The notes under the pieces were generated by a model, which saw only the letters and a list, made by a program, of their open reading frames with translations, made no database searches and had not been told where the DNA came from. From Cycas panzhihuaensis (Eukaryota; Cycadophyta), in NCBI GenBank assembly GCA_023213395.1, contig CM041465.1, positions 4,030,001 to 4,094,000 on the forward strand: 64,000 bases of DNA. Reading direction: 5' to 3'. Shown one piece after another: positions 46,676 through 58,642 of this stretch. The position numbers and the translations under genes were made by a program. Within the stretch, counting starts at the first letter, position 1. Each line of letters opens with the position of its first letter.

Positions 46676-47251
46676 AAGAACCCATTAATGGTAGCCGTGA
46701 AATACTACCCCCTTCGCAGTAGAGTCTCGCAGCTCAGAGGCGTAATGCAACGATGAATGTTAACAACACAATGTTAGTAGCATCTATTTATACAAACAAA
46801 CATAACAATGGTGTGAGTCAAGGGTAATGATGAGTGTTGTGGAAGAATGCGTGGGTGTAGAGGCAAGGATGAGACAACATAGGGGTTGCCTATGTGTCAC
46901 TATATAGACAACAAGCAAAGATAGTGGATGAGGGGGATGCCTCCATCGCAAGAGTACAATGGAAGGGTGATGATAACCACACATTAGATTAGACAGATGT
47001 CATGAATAAGGTGCTACGTGCAGAAGATAAGTCAACACCAGTGGGAGTTATGTGCTAAGAGAGATATTAAGAGTAAAGTGAAGAAAACAAACCTTGTGGT
47101 CACCATAGTTTAACCTCATTAACGGCCAGCTTTCAGAGGTACGAATAGATCACAATATGAAGGACATGATGACCCAAGACTTGGGTGCTTAGGCAACCAG
47201 ATAAGTCTCTCAAGGTGGGTCATTGAGGAGAGGAAGGCAACGCTCAAGGAA

Positions 47252-47632
47252 AAGGCGAACTAGACTATCTGCCTCAGCATTAAGAGCTCAAGGAATGTGT
47301 TAGATGTCAACAGATAGAAAATAAGCCAACAAGGACCTAGCGGTCAAGGTGAGGGATCTCAAGCTTGGGCATCACACTTGGTAGACCTGGGTAAGATGGG
47401 ATATCATAACCTGAGAGTTGTAAAGGAGGATGATAGGTCCGTGGTGGAAACAGAGCACATCAGTAAGGGCCTCAATAACAGCTATGTACTGAACCTCATT
47501 ATTGGTGGCCTTAGGAAGGAAGATCCTAGATCGTATAAAGCCATGTCTGGAAGGGTCATGGAGAATCCACACAGTGGTGGAAGGGCCTAGGTTGCCGCAG
47601 CTTCCACCATTAGTAAAGATGAGTAGTGGCAT
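47252..47632 (-). pseudogene. Stand-alone RNase H-like frame, region P'
   Basis: It matches 10235-10615 with FTNGGSCGN, TNNEVQYIAV and LLYNSQ, where P has LLCNSQ. Three of four acidic positions are replaced. Confidence 0.7.
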
Positions 47633-48182
47633 GACAAAAAGAATGGAGGTCTCAGTAGAGAAAGTGTTGATAGAGGCGATATGTGAAGAGGATTCAATGA
47701 TATAAAACCATCATGGGAGACTTAAGTGGCTATCAATAAAGACTGCAAAGGGAAAGAAGACCTAGAAATGAATCTACTCAAGGGTAAAGGAGACTATCCG
47801 CGACGGAATGAACTAATCTGAAAAAGGGCCTCTAGGGGTGCTAAAGTTCGTTAAGGAAGCGAAGCGAGGTCCCATGTAGGAGGTCGCCTTTGGGAGCCCT
47901 AGAGGCACAAACCGACAACAAAAATGGGTTCATGATGGTGAAACAAGCCAAACGAGTATAACCTTGGCTATATATGGAGGTGGCACATAAAACGAAATAG
48001 AAGGGACCTCGCAAGGCCAAAGAGAGGGGTGCCATAAATGCACCCAAAGGGTAAGGAGAAAGGAGGGCCACATAGGCAAAACAAAGGACAGAACCAGAAG
48101 GTAAAGGTGATTAGGAGAGAGAGATGGTCCCAAGGGCTATCACGACAAGAGAAACGAAAGAGGTGTTTGTCGAGTCCCCTAC

Positions 48183-48192
48183 CTATATAAGG
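48183..48192 (+). promoter_or_regulatory. TATA box of the antisense accessory gene, region P'
   Basis: CTATATAAGG is unchanged from P. The minus-strand TATATAG partner lies at 47968-47974, about 210 bases away. Confidence 0.5.
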
Positions 48193-48631
48193 AAAACTCG
48201 ATAAAAATGGGATTAATTTTCATAGGCTCACGATTGATTCAGAGCCCTTTTCCTTATGCAATGTAGTCTCGCCCAACTCGTGAGGCATGCAAAGAGAGAT
48301 CAGACCATCAGATCGAGACGTAAAGATAGCCAGTGGGACCAGGGTGCGAGATGGCGAGAAGGCTAGATCTAGTGAGTGGATCACTCTTTTCCTAACCCAT
48401 CTTGTTATTTAAGTTTAATGGATTTTTAATGATTTTTAATGTAGTTTTTAGTCCTTTATGGGCAAATTGAGATCTCTTAGAGTCTAAATTGGACCCAGCA
48501 AGAGGGGGGACCAACACATTAGGTAGTCCCAGTCCCAGTGGGCCTGAGTGTGGCCCACGTAGGCAAAAAAAATTAGATTTTTGGGTGGAAAACCCCCCCT
48601 TAGTTTATGTTAGAAACTCAGCAGGGCTCCA

Positions 48632-48663
48632 TGCTAAACTTTGCGTTACTGCAGAGTTTAGCA
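48632..48663. other. Hairpin H2, region P'
   Basis: A 13-bp stem of tgctaaactttgc with gcagagtttagca, containing one T-G wobble where P has C-G, with loop gttact. Confidence 0.78.
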
Positions 48664-48814
48664 CGATATGAAGACAGATAAATAGAAAACACAAAGGATG
48701 GACCGAAGGAGTGCCAAACCTCAATTAGGAAGGAATGAGGGGCAGTCCTGAAGGCAAGAAGATAGGTCTAGGTGAGTTCTAAATGGTTTTTGGGGTGTTC
48801 TACAGGGGGTTATC

Positions 48815-50640
48815 ATGGTGGACAACTGCAAGAATATAGTGGTGATAATGCTTAGTTTTATTGAGATGATGTCCCATGGGGACAAGCGAGTACTAGGGAG
48901 AGGTGGCCTACTAAAGGCCATCCAAACACCACAATATGCATCAAATCAGTACCTCTTAGTGGACATAGTCTCATAGTAGGATCGAAAGAGGCATGTATTC
49001 CATCACCCCCAAGTGGGAGATGTCACAGTCATACCAGGAGACATCCGGATAATCCTGGGGGTAATGACGATGGGAGCTCCAGCGTCACTAGGGGCATTAC
49101 CTAGCAATGATGCTGCACACAAGGAGGTAGCCACCTACTTCAAAGGTCAGGACTGGTGGGAGAGGAGAGACATACCTATGTAGAGCATGATTTTGTCTAG
49201 GATTCCTCAGGTGAGGAAGTTGATTATATTATGCATTATATTCTAGATATCCTGGAAACAGAACTATAGGGACATACCTGGTAAGTGGATGGATATTGTG
49301 AGGGGATGTGAGGCTGGGGAGAGGGTAGATTAGTCTACACTAATAGTACCAAACTTGATTGTCTAGTTGGATGCCATTAGGGTGGCCAAGAGAGGAGGAT
49401 TGCCATATAGCACACTACTACAGTACTAGTTTTTTGACCATTTTGGGGTAGTGGCACCAGTAGGAGGACCACATCCTATCTTAGCATGGGCTCCCATGGT
49501 CCATAGGTGGCAGACTTAGTTCAGGGGGACTGAGGGCTAAGCACATGTTTGATGCTTGGTGGAAGCTACATTAGTGGACCTCCTCACCATGGCAGACTAC
49601 ATGACAGACTCGTATAGATAGGTGAGATAAGATAGTGATGACAAGGCAGGAGGAGCGTGAGGTGTCCTTGGAGGAGATGATGATGATGGCGATGATGGGG
49701 GTGATGGGGCATACCCATTAAGAGCATAAAGTAGAGAGGTAGGTCCATCAGGAACCACAGGAAGAGAGGCAGGACCATCAGGAACTGGAGGAGGGGAGGT
49801 GAGTCCTTCAAGGACTGTAGCGAGAGGTAGAGCACCTCAGATGCCAGTGTGAAGGCTAAGGATAGTGGGGAGAGCCCAGGTAGTAGTAGCACCAACAGAG
49901 GAGGGTGGAGGAGCCCTAGTAGGCTAGGCTATTAGTGAGGTGGTACCTTTTCCTATCATCTTTCAATATCTAGATATCTAGTTGCTTTGTTTTATTTGGT
50001 ATATATATATATATGGATATATATACTAACATATGGCATGTTGGATCTCGCAGGAGCAGTGGATATTGGGAGGTTGGTCAAGGCAGTAGTCTAGGAGATG
50101 TTCGCTCAGGCCTACATGGAGGGGCAACACCCCATCCAGGCAAGAGAGGAGCCATAGTCAACAGGAGTTGATATGGCAGCATTCGCCCCACTCGTCAGGA
50201 CCAAAGATGTGTGGGTACCAGAGTCCCAAGAGCACAAGGCATGAGTGGGGTGGCTATAGGCTGAGCTGAATGGGACCATAGCATAGAGGGATGCTCTACA
50301 AGGCTAGGTCTAGGTACTAGAGGCTCAAGGAGGAGCAGGCAGCGATGTAAAGAGTCACATCAGGGTAGCGGTGCTAAAGGAGTGGCTCTGAGGGATGGAG
50401 GTGATGCTTTGGAGGGAAGAGAGAGAGGGATCATATCCAGGCTTGATATGATCAAGTAGTGGATTAGATGAGGGGAGCAAGGCAGGGAGCTCCTAGAGGT
50501 GCAGGAGGAGTCTGGGAGGCATGTGGTCCCTAAGAGAGGGATCACATAGACCAGGAGATGATACACCAGGAGCAAAAGAGCATTAGAGAGTAGGAGATAC
50601 CAGTTTTGGTTTGGGAAAGCACTGAATCTCCAGGGAGTCA
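48815..50640 (+). pseudogene. Antisense mobile-domain-like gene, region P'
   Basis: ATG at 48815 is kept, and the frame carries VFHHPQVGDVTVIPGDIRI and FGVVAPVGGPHPILAW. A 63-bp deletion between two TACC words (at about 49946) removes the splice donor present at 12993 in P, while the branch point (tactaac) and acceptor tcgcag before 50054 remain, so the intron could no longer be removed normally. Stops match most of those in P. Confidence 0.68.
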
Positions 50641-51354
50641 CCATATATTACCACATAATTGTACTCCTCCCTATAAGGATTCTGGCTTCTCGTGAATGAT
50701 GTACTATACCATTTGTATGATATGACACATTATGATTTTATGTATATAGATGAGGCCATTGGTACCCTATTTGACATATGATGATGTATGTGATGACACA
50801 TGATGATGGATGATGTAGCATTTACTTTTACATGTATGTTTTTGTGTATATATATGAGAGTATACGGGTGCATGAGGAGCTATAGATCATGATGTTTTGA
50901 GTTGATTAGCACATGGTTTTTATTAGAGGTTTGTTTAAGTTGCACGCATCTCCTTTCATGCAGGGCCACATTCCTAGGGGTGCCCACATGATCACCATGA
51001 GCATCGATGCTGGACATATGTGGGGCTAGGAGATAGGGCGACATACATGTCCATGTAGAAGCATATCAGAATATGAAAAGGAAGCGCTGATGAGATAGAG
51101 AGTAATGATACTCGAGCACGCTATCCTGGTTGGGGAATGTTTCCAAGCTCAAGAGTGACAGTGAAAACACACCCAATTAGGAGGATGGGGCCCCCATAGA
51201 AAGCAGGATAAGGGGTTCTACGGAAGGAAGCCAAAAGAAGTAAGAAGGCCACCCTAAATCACCATTCCACCTATGACTAGGGAGGATGGAGATGCACCTA
51301 GGGTGGTAGTTTAGGCTCATTTTGGAGTGATAAGAGAGGAGTAAAATAGTCAAG

Positions 51355-52490
51355 CGTAAAATTTCTTTAGGAATTTCCCATTGATGGCCTTCTCAAATTC
51401 GAGACCCTGTAGGGTCGCTATCCTGTAAGCAGCATTACCAAGGCTTTCAAGGGCGACGAAGGGGCCAACCCATTTAGGTTCGAACTTGGTTAGATGATCA
51501 TGGAGATACTCCAGTTTGAGGATGTAGTCCCTAATATGTAAAGGGCAGGAGGGAAGGTGTTTGTCATATGTCCTTCATGCCCTAGCCTTAGAAGTGAGGT
51601 TTGCTTAGTAGGCAGTCAAGCGCTTCTCATCTAAGGCCTCGAGGTCTACGAGGCGAGTCTAGTGGATAGACTCCTCATTGACAAGACCTTGGAGAGAGAC
51701 TCGTAAGGAAGGAATCTCCACTTCCAATGGGAGAACCACCTCTATTCCGTGGACTAGGGAGAAAGTGGTCATTCCTGTCGTTATACGGATAGATATGTGA
51801 TATGCCCATAGAGCACAAGGGAGCTGAAGATGTCAATTCCTTTGAAATTAGGCTACGGTTTTCTTTAAAATATTTACAAGGGTTTTGTTGAATGATTTGA
51901 CTTGGCCATTGGCTTGGAGGTAATAGGGAGAGGAGGTTTTTTGAGAAAATTTAAATTTTTCACAGAGCTCATCCATCTCCTTATTACAGAAAGGAGTCCT
52001 ATTGTGCATGATCAAAACATCAGAAACTTTGAAGTGACAAATGATATGCTGATAGACAAACGTGGCTATCATCTTACCAGGAGTAGTGGTTAAAGGAATT
52101 GCTTCTGCCTATTTAGTAAAGTACTCTGTAGTAGTCAAGATGAACTTGTGCTACGATGAAGAGGATGGGGATATGGATCTAATAAGGTCTAACCCTCATT
52201 GGGAGAAGGGTCATGGAGATATGATGGGATGGAGAGAATCGAAAGGTAAGTGAGTGATATTAGCATACTCTTGGCACCGTTGACATCTCAAGATGTAAGC
52301 ACGGGTGTTCTTAAAGAGGGACGACTAGTAATACCCCATACGAAGGATCCTTTGGGCCATAGATTGGCTCCTAAAGTGGCCCCCACAAATGTTGTTGTGG
52401 CATTCACAGAGTATTTGGTTCACTTCATTGGGATTGACGTAGAGAAGAAGGATCCCATTGAAGGATCTCTTACACAATACTTCACCCAAA
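51355..52490 (-). pseudogene. Integrase pseudogene, copy B3
   Basis: The core 51848-52072 reads VLIMHNRTPFCNKEMDELC and QANGQVKSFNKTL, with His and Lys at the second and third catalytic positions. Its core is shorter at the upstream end because of a new stop near 52110. Confidence 0.82.
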
Positions 52491-52779
52491 AGTAAGTACT
52501 ACATGGAAGTAGCCTGAATATGAGAGCTAACTTTGTTGCTAGCTTCAGTGCGATACTACTATTGGGCAAGGTATTATACAACATCTCCATACCACTCACT
52601 GTTAGCAAGTGGATGAGGAGGAGAGTCCTGAATGGCTAGGATAGGCTCGTTAGGGAGAGAATTGTCAATAGGCATGTTGAAAGGGTTTGGGATGGGGGTG
52701 TCAGCGAGCTACTCAGCCACCACCATCCCCTTCTTTGACTTTGTGTTAACAATTTAGAGGTCAAATTCCTAAAAGAGGA

Positions 52780-53960
52780 TGGCCCATTTGCCAGTTCTAC
52801 GTGTTAATTCAGGTCGAGTGAGCAAATATCACAGTGGATCAGATTAGACAATCACCTGAGTAGTATTCCTGAGCAAGTAGTGCCTGGACTTTTTGGTTGC
52901 ATGTACCAAGGAGAGACACTCCTTCTTGGTAGGAGAAGAGCTAAGTTTAGCAGCTATAAGAGTGTGACTAATGAAGTAAATAGCCCTCTTGGTTCCAAAT
53001 CATCCTCCTGAGCTAACATGGTGGCCAAGGACTCATTGATAACTGAGGTATAAAGAATGAATGGCGTGTTAAAGAGAGGGGACACCAACGTCAAGGTAGA
53101 AGCAAGGCTTCCTTAAGATCTTTGAAGTCTTGTTGGGCCTTTGAAGACCAAATGAACAGGGCTCCCTTCTTTAACAGGTTAGTAAGAGGTTTGGCATTTA
53201 TAGTGAAATTCACTAAGAAACACCTAAGGAATCTGAGCCTACCTAAGGATGACTTGATCTGTCATTGGGTTTTAAGAGGCAACATGTCAAGGATGGCGTT
53301 GACTTTATCGAGATCGATCTGGATTCCTTGTTTCGACATAAGGAAACCAAGGAGTTTGCGAGCTGTCATGGTAAACACGCATTTAAGAGGGTTTAGGCTC
53401 ACATGGTGTTTGCGGTATTATATGAAGATGGCCTGTAAATCAGAAGGATGATGAGCTCCAATGCGTGAGAAACCCATCATATCGTCCATGAAAACCTCTA
53501 AAGATTTATTGATAAGGTCATAAAAAATGAACTGCATCACCCTTTGATAAGTAGCACCTACATTCTTTAATCCGAAGGGCATTGCCTTATAGGTGAAGGT
53601 ACCCCATAGGGTAGATAAGGTTGTTGCCAAAGAAACTGTCCATTAAGGACGTGACCTTAAAACCGATGGTTCGATCAATGATCTAATCGATGAAGGGAAG
53701 TGGGAAGTTGTCCTTGGGACATGCGTTATTGATGTTTCAGAAATTAACGCATATCTGGATTGTCCTGTTCTTTTGGCAATGGGGAAAATATTGGATACCT
53801 ACTTAGGGTAGTTGATGGAAGTGATTAACCTTGCATTTAGGAGTTTCTCAATGTCCATCTTGATAGTAGTTGAAAGCTTGGGATGAAGAGGGCATTGCTT
53901 TTGATGCACGTGGTGAGCGCCCGGAATAGTGGTGAGGTTGTGGGTAACAATCGAAGGGTC
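52780..53960 (-). pseudogene. Reverse transcriptase and RNase H pseudogene, copy B3
   Basis: RT is open at 53418-53630 (WGTFTYKAMPFGLKNVGAT, YQRVMQF, VFMDDMMGFSRIGAHHPSDL). RNase H is frameshifted relative to B1 by single-base losses near 52996 and 53108, so no long RNase H frame remains. Confidence 0.82.
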
Positions 53961-54328
53961 GATCCCCTTCATATTAAAATAGTCCTATGTGAAGATGTCT
54001 TAAAACTCCTTTAATAGAAGGGTATACTCTTTTATTTCATCAGGAGAGCATTCTGATCCCACCTTAATGAGTTTGCCTAGGGCAAGGACTATGTCTTAGG
54101 TTGCCCCCATGCACATGGCATTCCCCTCCTCAAAGTGAAGGGGGGCTTAGTCAACGGGAAGGGGTGGAATAGGAGATGGAATTGAGTCGGTGAGGGAAGA
54201 CCCAATAGCTGGGACCTTCTGGTGGCTAAGCCTATGGTGACCAAAAGGGAGATTGGGTGCAGAGCCCACTAATGCTCAAGCAAAGCCTCATCATCCTCAA
54301 AGTAATCCACCCCATGGATGACCATACT

Positions 54329-55260
54329 TCAAGAAGACGAGGAGAGAGAGGAAGTAGAAGTAGCGGGACCGCAGTGGTTGACACATTGCTTGACATATCC
54401 AAACGACTCTCTAGAAGAGTCAGAAAGAAGTCCCCTGTGAGGGATAACATGAGGCTTCCTAGCTTCGTTACCTATGAGGGGTAATGAAGGGGGATACTCA
54501 AGGATCGCCTGATCAATATGAGTGATGACACGAGACACAAGAGAAGAGTTAGATTCTTCAACAATGTGGGTTCCAGATTAAGACCTAGAATGAAGGAGGT
54601 CCTCCCTACCTATGCCTAAGAGGGAGATAGGGTAAGGGAAATCCTCATCCTCACCATCGCACTCATTGTTGCTAAGTATGATGAGGTACATGTAGCTTCT
54701 GACACCAATAGGGGCAAAACGTGTGAGGTTGGAAGAAGCGAATAAAGGGTCTTCTCCCGAAGGAGATGGATTAGGGATGTCGATGGAGCAAGCAGAGGCA
54801 TGGGTAGAAAGGTCCTTATCGCCCTTTGCTTGGTCATGAACTGCTTGATGAGATTGGTGAGGTTGCTTAGTAGGAGGAGGATCCCAGGAGATAACCTTCA
54901 TTTTCCCTTCATGGATGAATTTAAGTTGTCCTCAATGGGACAAGCACACAGCTCCCATCTGGTCAATCCATGGGTATATCAACAGAAGATTGTAGTCGAT
55001 ATTAACGTTGAGGACTACAATAATAGCAAAGATAGTCTTGTCCTCAAGAGTAAGAGGTATGGACATCGATCCCAAGGGTGTCTTCTCGCTACCATCGTAG
55101 CCTTAAGATCGCCATGGAATTGACTCCAAGGCTGATATGCCAATCTCTGGCATGACACACAAGCGCATGGTATTAATAGAAGAACCATTGTTGACAATGA
55201 TTCTCCATAAAATACAATCAGGAGTATCAATGGTTATGGTGAAAGGGAAGTGCCACTGAT
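54329..55260 (-). pseudogene. Protease and linker pseudogene, copy B3
   Basis: IVNNGSSINTM is encoded near 55175-55205, with Asn at the catalytic position. The linker frames 54578-54901 and 54329-54538 match B1 closely; the latter differs from B1 at a single residue. Confidence 0.75.
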
Positions 55261-58200
55261 GCTTCCTTTGACTGGCAGGGGGAAGATCCTTAAGATCAAA
55301 AGAGATGATAGATTCATGACTTGGGATGACACCCAAGGCATGAACGGATGCATCACCTAATCCTAAGGCTTCCAAAAGAAGTGTACGCTATTCAGTGTAG
55401 CTCCTTAAGACGTCCATTATAGGCATCCCAATAGCCACGGCATGAAGCTCATCGACGATAGAGAAAGGGTTCCCTTTCGCAGTGTGTTAGGAAAGAGACC
55501 TTCAAAAGTCATAATGACTAGGGTATAAGGGAATAGTCTTAGGGAGTACAGGGGCTTCTGGAAGAGAGGTTTCCAGAAGAGGGTCAAGGTGAGGTATGGA
55601 TGAAGAGGCATCGTTTACCTCTTTTACTACTTGAGACTGGGTTAGAGCATATAGTGGGGTAGTCTCAAGCATTTGAATAACCTTCTTTCCCTTGTTTTGG
55701 TATCATGAAGGTGAAGGAGTATGACAGTCAGGGGAACCTAAGGAAGAGGATGAATTCCTCACACCCTTCCCTTTAGCTTATGAAGGGTGAGGGTTTGGGG
55801 ATCTTCCTTGGTACTAATTATTCTTTTGTTGGTGATTACGATCGCATTCCCCGTGTTTGGGGAAGGGATCTCTATGGATGGGCTAGTCTAGGTTGGGCCT
55901 AGATGCCCATTTGGAGGAAGAGTCACATTGCGAGGCAGCCCTAGGATGCTGGGCTCGACACCGCAAATCTTCGTAGAAGCATTCTCCATGGATGGAGCAC
56001 CACTTCTTTTCAAAAGAGGAACTGGGCTTCCTCGCTTGAGAAGAATAGGTGTTACCACCCTTAGGAGGAGCAACCAGGGAAGCCTGGTGGACTGGCTTAT
56101 GCAATGTAGGGGATGAAGAAGCTTGGAGCTTAAGCTCCTTCATAGTATATTTGAATGAATGTATGACCAAAGTGAGAGGATTTAGGGTCTTCTCGGTAGG
56201 ATGAGAAGAAGACCTAACAGGTTGCTGCATTTTGGTTTCTCATGGTGTTGGAGGTGCCTTAGGTTGTTGTGAGGGCTTTAGAGGCTTCTTGAGTCCAACC
56301 TGGATCTCAATGCCCTCAATCACCAAGCACTTTGCTATGGCGGAGTCACATGTAATTGCCCCCATCTTAAGGACTTCAACGTGCACTTTCGGATGAAAGG
56401 CATTAACAAAGAGGTCCCTCTTCAACTCCTCAGGTAGAGTCACCTTGGTGGAATGAAGAAGGTTGTGAAAACATCTCACAAAGTCATGATTCATTTCATT
56501 GTGACCTTGTTTAAGAGAGAAAATGGATTTCATCCCACTCTTGAATGGGTAAGCTATGTCAAAGTAGTTGACGAATTCATCCGTGAACTACTGGAATGAA
56601 AAAACAGAGTGTGCAGGTAGGCGATAAAACCACTTGAGGGCATCGCCTTGAAGGGATCACAAAAAATATTTTATGAGAATATGGTCATAGGCCTAGTAGT
56701 TGATGCATGCCATAGAAAAACTACAAACATGCTCCACTGGGTCCTGTGACAAAGTCCTATCAAATTTAGGGAATTTAGGAAGATGAGGTTGTAAGTTAGT
56801 CCTTAACGCCTTGATAGATAGGGGTGTCAAATTATAGTCCATAACAGGGCATGCCCTTGACTAGACCATAGGGTCAATAGAAGCTAGAAAAGAGGTTGGA
56901 TATTGTGACAACAATAGTTTGAGGCTAAAATTTTGGCATGTTAGTGGCGCGGTTTCCCCCTCTAATCTTTCTCAGGGGGTTCCAAGTGGGATGGGAGAAC
57001 CCATTCGACGGGGACTACGGGGGTGTGGCCCCCGACCCAAAAAATTAGCCCTGTAAACCATATTAAAATGTCAAGAGAATCAGGATTGTTCGATACAAAT
57101 ACCTTAGATTCTACAGTTGAGATTTATGCCTTGGATGTCCCTCTCATATAGCCCTATTTAGGGATTCTCTTATTATGTTGTATGTAATATAATGTACTGT
57201 GATGAGGGTGGTGGCTGGTTGTTGTTCTTGAGAGCACTCTACTACTGAGATGCACTTTTTCTCCATTCTACAGCAATAAAGATCGATACCTTTCCTGTGT
57301 GGATGTTTCCCTAGCACACTGCTACAGTTTTACCATGTTATATTAGATGCATATATGATGTTTGGCTTTCATATTCATGTTATTGTATTATCTCTAAGTT
57401 TAGAACTTGCATGCTAAATTCTAGTTTTGATTCCTGTAACTAGTTGCAAAATAGTTCAAATCTTATGGCAGTTTAAGGTTTGGGACCTTGTATTCTCAAT
57501 AAAAGATGGTGGGCAGGGTTCCCTAAATCCTCCTTAGAGGGTTTGGTTCAAAAGGGGATGTTTTCCTCCCACCATTTGGTGAGAGGGCATGAATCCCACA
57601 TTCAAAGAGACATGTATAGGAACAGATGGGTGTGATAGACCCATCCCTTCTAGAGGGAATGGTCTTTGTTGGAAAGGAGCTTAAGGGAAAATGCCTTGGG
57701 AGGGAGCTGGCCCTCCTTGCAAAGGCGCAATATGAGGTGCCATACAGAATGGCAGAAAAGAGGGGTGAGGGACTAAATTTTTCCCATATAGGCCGCCCAT
57801 AGGTGGTGCGACCCCACAAGTGTACAAAGGGTCCACCCCATAAGCAGGAAGGGAGTTTCCTTTGTCGTGCCCCCATGGTTGAGTAGTATAACTAGGAGAC
57901 ACACAAAGAGTAGAGTCCCTAGGTTGGTGTTTAGAGTGTGTGGGGGCAGACCCCATGTGACTAGAGGTAGGGGGACATGCGGGTCCCCTAAGTCTAGTAA
58001 GCGATGGATAAACGATGGTTAGAGGAGGACTAGTTATTTGACTAGATGGGGGCATGCTCAACCCAAGTTGAGAAGAAGACATGCCCTACCCTAAGGAACA
58101 CAAACCATGGGGAGAAGAGGATGAGGTGAGAGGTAGGCTCATCATAGGTAAGGAAGTCAAATGGGATGAGCAAGGTAATGGAGATGTAGAAGAAGGAAGC

Positions 58201-58642
58201 AAAACTCTTCATAAGATGTTCTTGAACCACTTAGGGTGTAGTTGGAGATGGGCAGCTTAGGAACATTGACTTAAGGTTTCTACTACGTCAGTGGAAGGGG
58301 TATCCACTTAATCATAAGAAGTGGAAGGAACCTCATATGAAGTGGACCCCGGTGGTGGTGGTAAAACTCTAAAGGAGACAAAGGCTCTACCTCGTGAGTA
58401 GAGGGATGGTAAGATTATGAGTGTTGTTGGTTACCCGGATAAAAGATGGGATCCTTGCTTCTTTGGGCAGACCCTTGGAAGGAAGTAGAGAGCTCAAGGG
58501 AATCAGACACATAGGCATGGTATTCCCAATATGAAAGAGATCCCTTCATAATTAAATCAGGATCCAATGTAGGAAGGGAATGATATGAGAGTTCTTCCAA
58601 CAGCAGAGGTAGAGCTCGTAAGCAACGTGAGAATCGTCGCAT
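55260..58642 (-). pseudogene. Gag and gag-PR spacer pseudogene, copy B3
   Basis: The start ATG at 58642 opens MRRFSRCLRALPLLLEELSY and runs to 58415 before a stop. The N-terminal Pro-rich frame is 57681-58082, the capsid is open at 56240-56533 (KSIFSLKQGHNEMNHDFVRC), and the zinc-knuckle region is 55883-56230 (KKWCSIHGECFYEDLRC). The 605-bp insertion at 56896-57500 splits it. This is the most complete gag of the window. Confidence 0.78.
56896..57500 (+). mobile_element. LTR-like insertion, copy in B3
   Basis: The left target copy has mutated to aaaagagg (56888-56895) while the right one is aaaagatg (57501-57508). Sequence is otherwise as in B1 and B2. Confidence 0.65.

Larger units (their letters stand above)
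46676..50800 (-). mobile_element. 3' accessory region P' of copy B3
   Basis: The duplicate of region P, with the same gene order. Bases 46676-47251 hold no assignable gene. Small private deletions occur near 47800-47900 and at 49946. Confidence 0.78.
50800..58642 (-). mobile_element. Tat/Athila-like element, copy B3
   Basis: A single B copy in the second half, collinear with B1 on its left and B2 on its right. It includes the gag start at 58642-58640 (ATGCGACGA), which is open where B2 has a stop. Bases 50800-51354 are tail. Confidence 0.88.
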
